Assembly (NCBI RefSeq): GCF_002795425.1 | Contig: NZ_PHHA01000014.1 | Location: forward strand, 60,118-124,117 | DNA: 64,000 nt | Direction: 5' to 3' | Origin: Conservatibacter flavescens | Lineage (GTDB): Bacteria > Pseudomonadota > Gammaproteobacteria > Enterobacterales > Pasteurellaceae | Shown: piece after piece, positions 17,809-28,242 of the stretch | How positions within the stretch are numbered: position 1 is the stretch's first letter | How the letters are laid out: each line of letters opens with the position of its first letter | Position numbers and translations under genes: made by a program | The notes under the pieces: model-generated | What the model was told of the DNA's origin: nothing | What the model saw: the letters and a program-made list of their open reading frames with translations, nothing else | The model's database searches: none

Positions 17809-20244
17809 TTACAGTTTTTCCACTTGCACCAAATTTGAATGCTGCGGATTGCCTTTTGCCAGTGGTGACGGGCGTTGGGTGGTGAGGACGTTGACACAGC
17901 CCGAATGATCAATGCCTTTTTCATCGGGTGCGTACCAAGCCCCTTCACTTAAAGCGACAACACCCGGAATAACACGTGGGGTCACTTTGGCATGAATATG
18001 CACTTCGCCGCGGTCGTTGTAAATTCGCATTAAATCGCCATTTTTGATGCCACGCGGTGTCGCATCAACTGGGTTAATCCATACTTCCTGCGGGTTCGCC
18101 GCTTTCAGTACATCCACATTACCGTAAGTTGAATGAGTGCGGGCTTTGTAGTGAAAACCGCTGAGTTGTAACGGATATTTCTGCATTAATGGATCGCCAA
18201 AATGTTCAAAGCTATCGGCATGTACAGGCAATGGGTGAATCACTTCATCTTGTTTTAATTGCCATGTCTTAGCAATTTCCGCTAAACGTTCGGAATAGAT
18301 TTCAATTTTGCCCGATGGAGTGGCCAAAGGGTGTTTTTCCGGATCGTCGCGGAAATCTTTGTAAGCAATATAAAAGCCTTTCGGATCCACTTTCTTGAAA
18401 ATACCTTGCTGTCTGAATGCTTCAAAACTCGGTAACTCCGGCAATTGTTCTCTAGATTGTTGATAAATATGCCGTAGCCATTCCTCTTGAGTGCGACCTT
18501 CCGTGAATTTGTCTTTCACATCGAATCGCTCGGAAAGTGCGGTCATAATTTCATAAATATTGCGACATTCAAAGGAAGGCTTTATCACCTGATCGGCAAA
18601 GATCACGTAATTCATATTCGCCACGAAAGCATCAAGAGCAAAATCCATTTGTTCCGAAGCGGTGCAATCCGGCAATAGAATATCGCTGTATTTCGCTGTT
18701 GAAGTCATGTGATTATCAATGGTGACAATCATTTCGCATTGATTTTCATCTTGTAAAATATCATGGGTGCGATTGATGTCGGCATGTTGGTTGATTAAAC
18801 AATTACTGGCGTAATTCCAAATAAATTTAATCGGAGAAGTAAGCTTTTCTACCCCTCGAATGCCGTCTGTCGTTGCGGTCATTTCGTGAGCGCGGAAAAT
18901 GGCATCTGTCCACATAAACATTGGAATACTTGCTTTGACAGGATTACTTAAGGTCGGCATACGAATAAACGGCACGGAATAAGCACTTTCCCTGGCGCCC
19001 GTATTACCACCGCTAATCCCTACATTGCCGGTTAAAATCGGTAACATTGCAATGGCACGAGAAATCAGCTCACCGTTACTGCGACGTTGCGGCCCCCAGC
19101 CTTGAGAAATATAAGCCGGTTTTGTTTGCCCGATTTCGTGCGCTAATTTAATGATTCTTGCGGCAGGAATACCGGTAATTTTTTCTGCCCATTCCGGCGT
19201 TTTCGCAATGCCGTCTTCCCCTTGTCCTAAAATATGTGCTTTGTAATGCCCATTTTGCGGCGCGGAGGGCGGTAAGGTTTTCTCGTCATAGCCGACACAA
19301 TATTTGTCTAAGAACGGTTGATCCACCATATTTTCCGTAATCAACACATAAGCAATCGCAGAGCATAAGGCGGCATCTGTTCCCGGTCGAATTGGAATCC
19401 ATTCATCCTCACGCCCTGCCCCCGTATCCGTATAACGAGGGTCAATCACAATCATTTTGGCATGAGAACGCTCACGAGCCTGCTCAATGGTATAAGTCAA
19501 ACCGCCACCACTCATACGGGTTTCCGCAGGATTATTACCAAACAGCACAATCAACTTGGTATTTTCGACATCGGCGAGTCCATTACCCAACGCCCAGCCA
19601 CCACCATAGGTATAATCCAATCCAACTGCAATTTGTGCCGTGCTGTAATCGCCGTAATGGTTTAAATAACCGCCGATACAGTTCATAAAACGTGCCAACA
19701 TCGTGGCGGAAGGCGGCCAAGATTTCGTCATCGTGCCGCCCAATGTGCCAGTTCCGTAATTTAAATAAATAGATTCATTGCCGTATTGAGCGATATTCTT
19801 TTTCAAGGATTGCGCGATCAAATCTAAGGCTTCGTCCCAGCTAATCCGCTCAAATTTGCCCTCACCCCGTTTACCGACCCGCTTCATTGGATATTTTAAA
19901 CGATCGGGATTATATACTCGACGACGCATGGAGCGCCCACGCAAACAGGCACGGATTTGATGATCGACATTGTAGGTATCCGTGCCGGTATTATCACTTT
20001 CTACATAGGTAATTCGCCCATCTTTCACATGCATCCGTAATGGACAACGACTACCGCAATTGACCGTACAGGCAGACCATATCACTTTTTCTTCGCCGTT
20101 TTCCACCGCACTTTTGACTTTATCACTCGCCATTACATTAAATGGCAAACTCACACCGGATGCAACGGTAGCAAGCCCTGCTGTTGTACCTTTTAAAAAA
20201 GCACGACGACTGACTTTTGGTATAGATGAAGATAATTTATCCAT
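17809..20244 (-). CDS. dmsA: anaerobic DMSO reductase, catalytic molybdopterin subunit A
   Basis: DmsA reduces dimethyl sulfoxide and other S- or N-oxides in anaerobic respiration. The 811-residue precursor has a twin-arginine signal (SRRAFLKG, residues 12-19), so it is exported folded with its cofactor. The FS0 cluster region is CTVNCGSRC (Cys59, 63, 67); later marks are LFGNNPAETRMSGGG and the C-terminal molybdopterin-binding domain with SGFHYKARTHSTYGNV. The chaperone gene dmsD is not in the window. USS at 18535-18543 and 20105-20113. Confidence 0.96.
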   Translation of the reverse strand: MDKLSSSIPKVSRRAFLKGTTAGLATVASGVSLPFNVMASDKVKSAVENGEEKVIWSACTVNCGSRCPLRMHVKDGRITYVESDNTGTDTYNVDHQIRACLRGRSMRRRVYNPDRLKYPMKRVGKRGEGKFERISWDEALDLIAQSLKKNIAQYGNESIYLNYGTGTLGGTMTKSWPPSATMLARFMNCIGGYLNHYGDYSTAQIAVGLDYTYGGGWALGNGLADVENTKLIVLFGNNPAETRMSGGGLTYTIEQARERSHAKMIVIDPRYTDTGAGREDEWIPIRPGTDAALCSAIAYVLITENMVDQPFLDKYCVGYDEKTLPPSAPQNGHYKAHILGQGEDGIAKTPEWAEKITGIPAARIIKLAHEIGQTKPAYISQGWGPQRRSNGELISRAIAMLPILTGNVGISGGNTGARESAYSVPFIRMPTLSNPVKASIPMFMWTDAIFRAHEMTATTDGIRGVEKLTSPIKFIWNYASNCLINQHADINRTHDILQDENQCEMIVTIDNHMTSTAKYSDILLPDCTASEQMDFALDAFVANMNYVIFADQVIKPSFECRNIYEIMTALSERFDVKDKFTEGRTQEEWLRHIYQQSREQLPELPSFEAFRQQGIFKKVDPKGFYIAYKDFRDDPEKHPLATPSGKIEIYSERLAEIAKTWQLKQDEVIHPLPVHADSFEHFGDPLMQKYPLQLSGFHYKARTHSTYGNVDVLKAANPQEVWINPVDATPRGIKNGDLMRIYNDRGEVHIHAKVTPRVIPGVVALSEGAWYAPDEKGIDHSGCVNVLTTQRPSPLAKGNPQHSNLVQVEKL

Positions 20245-20341
20245 AATTTTCTCCTACAGAAAAATATCGTATAACTACTGTAGAGAATACTTATAAAGAG
20301 GTATTAGACGCAATAAAAAGATCGAATTAATTAGAGAAAAG

Positions 20342-20355
20342 ATGAGCTAGATCAA
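20342..20355 (-). promoter_or_regulatory. weak FNR-like site upstream of dmsA
   Basis: Read on the minus strand this is TTGATCTAGCTCAT. The first half matches the FNR half-site TTGAT exactly; the second half matches three of five bases. It lies about 100 bp upstream of the dmsA start, where an anaerobic activator would be expected. The call rests on one good half-site only. Confidence 0.35.
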
Positions 20356-20391
20356 TTAGATATAATGAGAATTGATTACATTTATATAAAC

Positions 20392-20421
20392 AAAAAACCC
20401 GACATATTTGCCGGGTTTTTT
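20392..20421 (-). terminator. terminator of the rpsF-priB-rpsR-rplI operon
   Basis: AAAAAACCCG and CGGGTTTTTT form a symmetric stem 17 bp beyond the rplI stop, with a T run on the minus strand. The A/T symmetry means it could also stop transcripts coming from the other side. Confidence 0.88.
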
Positions 20422-20437
20422 ACAAGAATAATGGTAA

Positions 20438-20887
20438 TTATTCTGCAACAACAACGATGTTTAATGTTGCAAATACTTCGCCGTGAAGTTGGAAACGAAC
20501 TTCATGTTCACCAGTGGTACGTAATGGACCAGTGGATAAACGTACTTCGCTTTTCTCAACAGCTACACCAGCTGCAGTCACTGCTTCAGCTACATCACGT
20601 GTTGTGATAGAACCGAATAAACGACCTTCATCACCGGCTTTAGATGCGATAGTCACTTGGCCAAGCGCAGTTAATTTTTCTGCACGAGCCTGTGCTTCTG
20701 CTAATACAGCCGCCGCTTTTGCTTCTAATTCAGCACGACGAGATTCAAAGTATTCGATGTTTGCTTTAGTTGCCATAACTGCTTTTCCTTGTGGAATTAA
20801 GTAGTTACGTGCAAAACCTGATTTAACATCAACTTGATCGCCCACATTACCTAAATGAGCAATTTTATCTAAAAGAATAACTTGCAT
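20438..20887 (-). CDS. rplI: 50S ribosomal protein L9
   Basis: L9 is a two-domain large-subunit protein that helps maintain reading frame. At 149 residues it has the family start [33 protein letters not shown] N-domain, a long helix rich in Ala/Glu (about 40-75), and the C-terminal domain with [14 protein letters not shown]. It is the last gene of the rpsF-priB-rpsR-rplI operon and is followed by the terminator at 20392-20421. Confidence 0.98.
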   Translation of the reverse strand: MQVILLDKIAHLGNVGDQVDVKSGFARNYLIPQGKAVMATKANIEYFESRRAELEAKAAAVLAEAQARAEKLTALGQVTIASKAGDEGRLFGSITTRDVAEAVTAAGVAVEKSEVRLSTGPLRTTGEHEVRFQLHGEVFATLNIVVVAE

Positions 20888-20902
20888 TACCGACTCCTTA
20901 AA

Positions 20903-21454
<552 letters not shown>

Positions 21455-21468
<14 letters not shown>

Positions 21469-21832
21469 CCTCAAAATCGTTGGATTCAACTTCAGCTAAA
21501 GATTTGCGCTCTTCGCGTGCTTTAACCATTGGGGACGCTTCTGTTACGGCGTGCTTAGTACGAATTACGACGTTACGAAGAACTGCATCGTTGTAACGGA
21601 AATTAGTTTCTAGCTCGTCGATTACTGACTGAGGCGCTTCTACATTCATTAACACATAGTGTGCTTTATGAAGTTTATTAATTGGGTAAGCTAATTGACG
21701 ACGCCCCCAATCTTCTAGACGATGAATTTGACCGCCAGCTTCTTTTACAGAACCTGTATAACGCTCAATCATGCCTGGTACTTGCTCGCTTTGGTCCGGA
21801 TGAACCATAAATACGATTTCGTAGTGACGCAT
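21455..21832 (-). CDS. rpsF: 30S ribosomal protein S6
   Basis: S6 pairs with S18 on the 30S platform. At 125 residues it opens [18 protein letters not shown] and contains [20 protein letters not shown], both invariant features. The acidic tail ([12 protein letters not shown]) ends in glutamates, as in E. coli S6, where RimK adds more. First gene of its operon; the stretch 21840-21960 upstream should hold the promoter. Confidence 0.98.
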
Positions 21833-21974
21833 TACTGCTCCTTACGGGTTAATCAGCCTCCGACAATAGACCAGTCGCCAATCTGCGGAAGCAAGGAACG
21901 AAAATAGGGTGCGACTGTGAGGTGCGGATTATACCTATAATTCCTCAAGATCTCAAGAAAAAATAATGAAAAAA

Positions 21975-21998
21975 ATGACCGCACTTTTGCCGGTCATT
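21975..21998 (-). terminator. USS-containing hairpin after the small basic-protein gene
   Basis: AATGACCG (21975-21982) and CGGTCATT (21991-21998) form an 8-bp stem whose loop includes a USS (ACCGCACTT, 21979-21987). On the minus strand it is followed by TTTTTCATTATTTTT. It lies 17 bp beyond the stop of the gene at 22015-22164 and so closes the mltF transcript. Confidence 0.8.
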
Positions 21999-22014
21999 CC
22001 ATAATATGTTTTGC

Positions 22015-22164
22015 TTAATTTTCTTGTTGTAACATAAACATGATCCCATGACGAGATCGAATTAATCTATGATGTTTTTTGAGTTGTTGTAAACGCAACG
22101 CTCGCTGCTTTCTGACATTAAATTGTTTCTTGGTTTTTAAAAAGTTTTTACGTTTAAGAGCCAT
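22015..22164 (-). CDS. 49-residue very basic protein coupled to mltF
   Basis: I found this short frame by reading the sequence: it opens [20 protein letters not shown] and ends in MFMLQQEN. About 18 of its 49 residues are Lys, Arg or His. It has a strong ribosome-binding site (GCAGGAG, about 6 bases before the ATG) and its first 11 bases overlap the end of mltF, the layout of translational coupling. A terminator follows 17 bp after its stop. I do not recognise a family. It is not ArfA, which has a different sequence. The charge suggests a nucleic-acid- or ribosome-binding role, but that is inference. Confidence 0.65.
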   Translation of the reverse strand: MALKRKNFLKTKKQFNVRKQRALRLQQLKKHHRLIRSRHGIMFMLQQEN

Positions 22165-23650
22165 TCTTCACTCCTGCACCATTAATGATAGTATTCGGTT
22201 CCGTGTCTTGTTGTTCTATTTCCAGTGTTTCCTGATTTTGAGTTTCATGCACTGCCTCAAGGCTTTTTTCTACATTCGCCTGTTGCACACGATGATAATT
22301 AATAATGCTGTTCATATAACGTCGAATATTTTCCACATATTGATAGGCCTCGTAACCGCGTGCATAGCCATATTTCAGCTTGCTATAATACCGTTTTTCC
22401 GCTAACAGCGGTAAATTTTTCTTCACATCTAGCCAGTTGTCCGGATCTCCACCTAGACTTTTAGTTAAACGGCGCACATCCAATACATGTCCTAATCCCA
22501 TATTATAAGCCGCTAGCGCAAACCAAATACGATCTTCTTGATCAACACTATCGGGAATTTGAGCAATAAGCCAATGTAAATAATCTGAACCAGCACGAAT
22601 ACTTTGTTCGGCATCTGTACGGTTAGTGATATTCATACGCTCAGCGGTTGCTTTCGTCAACATCATCATGCCTCGCACCCCAGTAGGAGAAGTTGCCTCT
22701 TCCTGCCAGTGAGACTCCTGATAAGCCACCGCTGCCAACAATCGCCAGTCTAACTCTCCCTTATATTTTTCGAAAAGTGGGCGATATTTAGGTAATACGG
22801 TTTCGATAGCTTTCAAATAAGAGCGCATATCAACATAGTCGAAATTAGAAAAATGATTGAAATATTTTTCTTCAATGCGTGCGATCATACCACTTTCAAT
22901 GGCGCTATTCATGAAATCTAAAAGTGCCGCCTGTAACTCGCTATATGAGCTAGTGGGTAAATACCAATGCACCGAAGATTCATCGACCAAATCGAAAGCT
23001 ACCGCCACTTTGGGTTTAATCTGTTGAATAGCAGACACATCAATAGAATTTGCAATCGTATAATCTATTTTGCCCTCTGCAACTTGTAACAACAACTCTT
23101 CTTGTGTCGCTCTATCGTCCACAACCCACTGAAATTGTGGATATTGCCCCTGTAATTCAGCTAATAAATCAGATAATTGCGAACCACCCGCCACCACTAA
23201 TTTTTCTTTTATATCGGCTAAAGAACGAGGACGCCATTCTCCTTTCCGATACACTAACTGCCATGATGCGGAATAATAAGCCGGCCCGATTTGAAATTGT
23301 TGTACTTTATTCGGTTGATATAATAAATTCGCCGCAGCAATATCAATTTCATTTTGCTCTAGGGCTTTAAATAAACTCTCGCTATTTTCAAATGCTCGAA
23401 TATCCAGCTTAACCCCCAAATAATCCGCAAATGCCTTACTGAGTTCATACTCTAAACCGGAGGCTCCCTCCGAACCAATAAAATAAGACACGGAATTATT
23501 CACTGTTCCTACAACTAATTTTTCTCGCGCTTGAATTGCGGTATACCGATTTTGTTCAGACAACATAAAGCGTTGCCATGGAAACACCATGTCAATAGCC
23601 CAAAGCAGCAAGGCAATTGCTGCGATAACGCGTAAGAATAGTCCTTTCAA
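22154..23650 (-). CDS. mltF: membrane-bound lytic murein transglycosylase F
   Basis: MltF cleaves peptidoglycan, leaving 1,6-anhydromuropeptides. The 498-residue protein has an N-terminal hydrophobic segment ([14 protein letters not shown]), a periplasmic binding-protein-like regulatory domain (about 40-270), and a C-terminal SLT domain with the catalytic glutamate in VAYQESHWQ and the motif [10 protein letters not shown]. The start appears to be TTG at 23650, since MKGLFLRV follows directly and is conserved in relatives. In E. coli mltF is divergent from purL; here the two are separated by about 8 kb. Confidence 0.95.
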   Translation of the reverse strand: MKGLFLRVIAAIALLLWAIDMVFPWQRFMLSEQNRYTAIQAREKLVVGTVNNSVSYFIGSEGASGLEYELSKAFADYLGVKLDIRAFENSESLFKALEQNEIDIAAANLLYQPNKVQQFQIGPAYYSASWQLVYRKGEWRPRSLADIKEKLVVAGGSQLSDLLAELQGQYPQFQWVVDDRATQEELLLQVAEGKIDYTIANSIDVSAIQQIKPKVAVAFDLVDESSVHWYLPTSSYSELQAALLDFMNSAIESGMIARIEEKYFNHFSNFDYVDMRSYLKAIETVLPKYRPLFEKYKGELDWRLLAAVAYQESHWQEEATSPTGVRGMMMLTKATAERMNITNRTDAEQSIRAGSDYLHWLIAQIPDSVDQEDRIWFALAAYNMGLGHVLDVRRLTKSLGGDPDNWLDVKKNLPLLAEKRYYSKLKYGYARGYEAYQYVENIRRYMNSIINYHRVQQANVEKSLEAVHETQNQETLEIEQQDTEPNTIINGAGVKNGS

Positions 23651-23778
23651 ATAATAACCTTATTGAGAGTTTTTCCTGATTTTACAACAGGAATGAGGAA
23701 ATGCCAAAGAATTGAGAAAGTGCGGTAAATTTTCAAGAAATTTTTTACATATTCCATGTACAGATAGTCAATCAAAAA

Positions 23779-23834
23779 TGAGAGTTTCTTTTTTATTTAG
23801 TATTGCAACGCTTATACTAAACAAGAAACTCTCA
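23779..23834. repeat. 12-bp inverted repeat between mltF and the sugar cassette
   Basis: TGAGAGTTTCTT (23779-23790) is repeated inverted as AAGAAACTCTCA (23823-23834), 32 bases apart. The same core (TTGAGAGTTTTT) occurs again near 23663. The surrounding 250 bp (23651-23900) hold no convincing gene; a USS is at 23718-23726. The repeat may be a terminator for the cassette or a scar at its insertion boundary. Confidence 0.5.
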
Positions 23835-23900
23835 ATTATTATCCTCATTTTAAATCAAACTCGTTTTTCGCCAACAAGCCACGATTTAAATATAACTGGG

Positions 23901-25004
23901 TTAATGTAAAATTTCTGATATCTCAACACGGCGTTTTTCTTTTACCGATAATGTGCAAGCATCCGCAGTCGCAATAGCAGCTCTTGCAGCCTCACCGGTT
24001 AATAGTTTAATAAATTCCTCTGTTGGCTGCATACCATGTAAGATATCATTCAGGTATTTCATTTCTTTCTTCATAATAGAACTCAACCACATTGGGGTAC
24101 GTTTACCAGGCTTTCCATATTGAATTGCTCCATCCATTTCAGTACTCGTATAAATACGTGTTCTATCATCATCTTCTTCCTGATTTTCATGGATAAGGAA
24201 GTAACTGTCTTTGCCATCTACTCGCAATGTACCTTTGCAATGATACATATCTAATTTAATTGCGCCTTTTGTCCCCTGAATCAGAACATAATGTTCTCCC
24301 CAGCGAAAAGCCGAACCCCATTCTAAGACGGCAAATCGATTATCATCAAATTCAAGATTTAAAAATAGCATATCGTCTTCATCACCAAATTCGGGAGTAT
24401 TATGTGCAACATTTGCAGCATTCATATACACTGATTTTGGCATTCCCCCCATAAGAAATTGTACGCAATCCAATTCGTGAATGTGATGATATAAATGCCC
24501 ACCGGATTTCTCACGAATTTTTTTCCATGAAATACTTGGTTGAACATCCTCCCAACCATTTCTTGCCGTATGGCAATATAACACCTTACCAATAACACCT
24601 TGATTAATAAGCTTTTTAGCATGATGAACACCATTAAAGAAATTCATCACATGCCCCGCCATAAAGGTCACGCCATTTTCTTCACAGGCTTTGACCATCT
24701 CATCACAATCTTGGTAATTTAATGCGATTGGCTTTTCACAAAAGACGTGTTTTTTGTGTTTTGCCGCCAGCAGCACAGGTTCTTTATGCAGATAATTCGG
24801 TGTAGCCACAATGACACAATCTACATCACCACTGCTTACTAACTCTTCTAAACTGGAAGCCTCTCTACACCCTAATTCATCAGCGATGGCCCGTCCATTA
24901 TCAGGATCATAAACCATTGTAATTTGTGCATTATCAAATTCGTTCATAAAGCGGGCTAAATCTGCACCAAAATATCCCACACCAACAACACCATATTTCA
25001 TCAT
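23901..25004 (-). CDS. Gfo/Idh/MocA family NAD(P)-dependent oxidoreductase
   Basis: A 367-residue sugar or cyclitol dehydrogenase. The Rossmann nucleotide loop is GVGYFG (residues 7-12); the family motif EKP, which supplies the catalytic lysine, is intact in HVFCEKPIALN. The HELD motif in LYHHIHELDC carries the active-site histidine. It is the last gene of the importer operon, with 54 bp between it and the permease gene, so its substrate is probably the imported carbohydrate or a derivative. The exact sugar cannot be told from the sequence. Confidence 0.85.
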   Translation of the reverse strand: MMKYGVVGVGYFGADLARFMNEFDNAQITMVYDPDNGRAIADELGCREASSLEELVSSGDVDCVIVATPNYLHKEPVLLAAKHKKHVFCEKPIALNYQDCDEMVKACEENGVTFMAGHVMNFFNGVHHAKKLINQGVIGKVLYCHTARNGWEDVQPSISWKKIREKSGGHLYHHIHELDCVQFLMGGMPKSVYMNAANVAHNTPEFGDEDDMLFLNLEFDDNRFAVLEWGSAFRWGEHYVLIQGTKGAIKLDMYHCKGTLRVDGKDSYFLIHENQEEDDDRTRIYTSTEMDGAIQYGKPGKRTPMWLSSIMKKEMKYLNDILHGMQPTEEFIKLLTGEAARAAIATADACTLSVKEKRRVEISEILH

Positions 25005-25058
25005 TTTTTATCTCCTAGATTATTACACTTTGCGATTTGCTGACTTAACGCTGGAAAA

Positions 25059-25892
25059 TTATTTAACAGAACCCTCAGATAACCCTTTTGCAATCTTATT
25101 TTGTATAAAACAAAAGAATAATACTGATGGAATAACCACAATCACGGAGGCTGCCATCATATCGCCCCAATCAAGAATTTCTGCACCGTTAAGCGAACGT
25201 AATGCAACGGCTACCGTCATTTTGCTCGTATCATTGACAAGAATCAGAGCATATAAGAACTCGTTCCAAGCATTGATAAAGGTATAAATTGCTGTCGCCA
25301 CAATACCTGGTGCAACTAAAGGAAGTACGATTTTAAAAAAGATTGTAAATTTGCCCGCCCCGTCCATTTTCGCTGCCTCTTCAATTTCTATCGGCACTGT
25401 TTGAAAAAAGCCAACGAGCAACCACACGGCGTAAGGTACGCTAAAAGACAGATAGACAATGATTAATCCTGTTGTCGTGTTGGTTAATCCGACTTTAGCC
25501 ATAGCAATTGAATAAGGAATAGCAAGCAGAATCGGGGGAAAAATATAGGTTGTTACTAGCAATCTTGACATAACCGCCCCTAATTTCGGGAAAAAGCGCA
25601 CAATGCCATAGGCGGCCATTGCAGAAATCGTAATGGCTATAACAGTGGTCACTAAGGAAATGAACAAGCTATTTTTAATATTTACAATAAAATTCAGATC
25701 ATTTATGACATGTTCAAAATAATCTAATGTAAATACTTTCGGCCAGAATCTTGTGGGTTCGCTCGTTAATTCTCCCTTACTTTTTACAGAAGAGATAAAG
25801 ATCCAGACCAAAGGAAATATAGCAACAATCGTGGCGATGATTAAAAATAAGTGGGAGACCATATCGCCCACTAATGAAGATTTCTTTTTCAT
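25059..25892 (-). CDS. carbohydrate ABC transporter permease (MalG type)
   Basis: A 277-residue inner membrane permease of the CUT1 family with six predicted helices. The EAA loop that contacts the ATPase is EEAAKMDGAGKFTIFFKIVL, followed by PLVAPGI. Proteins with this short N-terminus pair with a MalF-type partner, here the gene just upstream (1 bp apart). Operon order is ATPase, binding protein, MalF-type, MalG-type, oxidoreductase. Confidence 0.92.
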   Translation of the reverse strand: MKKKSSLVGDMVSHLFLIIATIVAIFPLVWIFISSVKSKGELTSEPTRFWPKVFTLDYFEHVINDLNFIVNIKNSLFISLVTTVIAITISAMAAYGIVRFFPKLGAVMSRLLVTTYIFPPILLAIPYSIAMAKVGLTNTTTGLIIVYLSFSVPYAVWLLVGFFQTVPIEIEEAAKMDGAGKFTIFFKIVLPLVAPGIVATAIYTFINAWNEFLYALILVNDTSKMTVAVALRSLNGAEILDWGDMMAASVIVVIPSVLFFCFIQNKIAKGLSEGSVK

Positions 25893-25893
25893 T

Positions 25894-26778
25894 CTATTTA
25901 CTCTCCTTTTCCCAGTGGCTAATAATTTTGAAATAGATAAAACAAATAGATAGTAAGAATATAAAGAGTAAAACTGTCACCGCTGAAGAACGTCCTAATA
26001 ACTTGCTTCCCCACCCCATATCGTAGGCATAAATTGGTAGTGTGAGTGTTGCATCAGCTGGGCCACCACCTGTAATCAAGTAAATAATGTCAAAATTATT
26101 GAATACCCAAATGGTACGTAATACGACTAATAAGCCTACAACTACTTTGATATGCGGCAATGTGATATAACGGAAAACTTGCCAGGTATTCGCCCCATCT
26201 ATCTTTGCGGCCTCATATTGATCTGCTGGAATCGTTTGTAATGCCGATAGAATGTTGACCATAATGAGAGGTGCGCCAAACCAAATATTAATGAAAACTA
26301 AGCAAATAAATGCCCATGTGCGATCTGCTAAAAAATTTGGCGCGATATCCACTAAACCTAATTGCACAAGCATATTCGGCAAATAACCATAAACACCGTT
26401 AAGGATCCATTGCCAAGAAAAGGCAATAACAATTGTTGGAAATGCCCAAGGTACAATAAGCAGAATTTTGTATAACCACTTAAATCGTTCAACGCGATTA
26501 AGAGCTAATGCAAGCAGAAAACCGACTAAAACTTGTCCAACTAAGGAAAGCGCTGTCCACATCAATGAATGCCAAAAAGACAGCCAAAATTTAGGATCTG
26601 ACAATACTGCTTTATAGTTCGCTAACCCAACAAAACTATATGTCGGCATTATCAAATTTTTATTGGTAAAACTATAAAAAATACTGGAGAGAAATGGATA
26701 AATGAACAATACAGATACCACCAATAATGCCGGCAAGACAAATATCCATCTCGTATAGTTATTGCGACGATAATACAT
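25894..26778 (-). CDS. carbohydrate ABC transporter permease (MalF/UgpA type)
   Basis: A 294-residue permease with six membrane helices. It begins with a basic stretch (MYYRRNNYTRW) and a first helix LLVVSVLFIYPFLSSIFYSF, then YEAAKIDGANTWQVFRYITL as the EAA loop. Together with the downstream MalG-type protein it should form the membrane channel of the importer. Confidence 0.92.
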   Translation of the reverse strand: MYYRRNNYTRWIFVLPALLVVSVLFIYPFLSSIFYSFTNKNLIMPTYSFVGLANYKAVLSDPKFWLSFWHSLMWTALSLVGQVLVGFLLALALNRVERFKWLYKILLIVPWAFPTIVIAFSWQWILNGVYGYLPNMLVQLGLVDIAPNFLADRTWAFICLVFINIWFGAPLIMVNILSALQTIPADQYEAAKIDGANTWQVFRYITLPHIKVVVGLLVVLRTIWVFNNFDIIYLITGGGPADATLTLPIYAYDMGWGSKLLGRSSAVTVLLFIFLLSICFIYFKIISHWEKESK

Positions 26779-26866
26779 AAGGACAACTCCTTATTCATTT
26801 TTAGACAACACTCCCCTAATACTTTCATAAAAGCATATTTTATATACTGTTTAGGGGAGCGGTTCG

Positions 26867-28219
26867 TTACTGAGTTACGATGGCTTCAAATAATGAATTT
26901 AATTCTTTTTCCGCTTTTTGCGCGGCCACCATTGGATCCGTTCCATTCACAACGATATCTTGGAACATTTTCTCAATGACGTGTTGGTTCGTTAAAATAC
27001 CGGCTTGTACACTAGGGCCATGCTCATAACCAATCGCGATCCCTTTTTCTAAAGCCTCAGAAATAACTTTTTCTGCATGGCTAAATTGCTTGATAACTGG
27101 ATCTTCTTGATATGCTGGCGCATTTGAAATACCTTCTACCGCTGGTAACATACCTACAGGCACTGCTTTGAGGAATTGAATATATTTTTCTTTATCATAA
27201 AGTGTTTTCATAAATGCTTTCGCAACATCTGGATGTTTAGACGCTTTCCAAACCACCATTGGAATATTCGCGCGCTCAATACCCATTTCCGGATCCGTTT
27301 CTTTCATACGAGGAAGAGGATAGGCATCAATGTGTTCAAGTAATTGAGGAGAATTCGCTTTTACACCCCCAATTTGAAAACCTGAATTAAAATCAAATGC
27401 GGTTTTGCCTTGATAATATAAAGTGGCTTGCTGTAACACATTGTAGTTTACCGAATCTTTTGGCGAGGTTTCTTTATACATTTTCACCCAATATTGAATC
27501 CCCTCTTGAGCAATCGGACTCGTTAAATTGACTTTCAAATCTTTTGTCAACAAGCTTTCCCCTGCGCTTCTAACATAAAAGTTTAAAAAACGGGTCGCCA
27601 TAAAATCATTGCTTCCCATCGGTACTGAAAGCCCATAAACGCCATCTTTAGTGAGAACTTTTGCGGCATGATATAACTCGTCCCATGTTTTTGGTACAGA
27701 CAAATTATTCGCAGCAAGCAAATCTTTTCGAACCCACATCACTTGTGCGTGAGAATATAGCGGAATAGAATAATTTTCACCTTTCACGGTCCCTTCATCA
27801 ATTGCCCCTTGAGCAAATTTGTCTCGCCCAATACTATCAATGAGATCACCGATGGGTTGCAATGCACCAAAATTTATCATTTCAATAACATGATTTGGTA
27901 ATGCCGTACTCATATCGGGAACATTGCCAGAAGACAATCCCGTCGTCCATTTTGTATAAAAGTCATTCCAAGAAAATGTCTCAATTTTAATTTTGACTTT
28001 AGGATGCTTATCCTCAAACTCCTTAGCAGCCTGTTGGATAACCTCTAAACGCGGACCTTGCGTAAAAGAGTGCCAAAACGTGATATTACCTGCCAACTCT
28101 TGACCGTCTTTAGGCATTCCTGTATTAATTTGCACAGAACTCTTATCATCACAACCAAATAAGATAAAGGTTCCAGCTATGATAGGGAGTAATGTCGAAA
28201 ACCATTTCTTAAGTTTCAT
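26867..28219 (-). CDS. ABC transporter carbohydrate-binding lipoprotein
   Basis: The 450-residue precursor has a lipoprotein signal with lipobox LFGC (Cys23), so it is an anchored solute-binding protein of family 1. ITFWHSFTQGPRLEVIQQAA and FEDKHPKVKIKIETFSWNDF are the usual opening of CUT1 binding proteins. It would capture the substrate outside the inner membrane. The ligand is unknown. It lies between the permease genes and the ATPase gene. Confidence 0.92.
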   Translation of the reverse strand: MKLKKWFSTLLPIIAGTFILFGCDDKSSVQINTGMPKDGQELAGNITFWHSFTQGPRLEVIQQAAKEFEDKHPKVKIKIETFSWNDFYTKWTTGLSSGNVPDMSTALPNHVIEMINFGALQPIGDLIDSIGRDKFAQGAIDEGTVKGENYSIPLYSHAQVMWVRKDLLAANNLSVPKTWDELYHAAKVLTKDGVYGLSVPMGSNDFMATRFLNFYVRSAGESLLTKDLKVNLTSPIAQEGIQYWVKMYKETSPKDSVNYNVLQQATLYYQGKTAFDFNSGFQIGGVKANSPQLLEHIDAYPLPRMKETDPEMGIERANIPMVVWKASKHPDVAKAFMKTLYDKEKYIQFLKAVPVGMLPAVEGISNAPAYQEDPVIKQFSHAEKVISEALEKGIAIGYEHGPSVQAGILTNQHVIEKMFQDIVVNGTDPMVAAQKAEKELNSLFEAIVTQ

Positions 28220-28242
28220 AATGCCGTCTCCTATATTGAATA

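Noticed and set aside
22015..22164. ArfA ribosome-rescue factor
   Set aside because: It is small and basic, but lacks the ArfA sequence features, such as a segment like KGKGSYxRK, and its terminator follows the stop instead of lying inside the gene.
23712..23909. 65-codon frame on the plus strand between mltF and the oxidoreductase
   Set aside because: It has no ribosome-binding site, overlaps the end of the oxidoreductase gene, contains the inverted repeat and a USS, and its translation resembles no protein.
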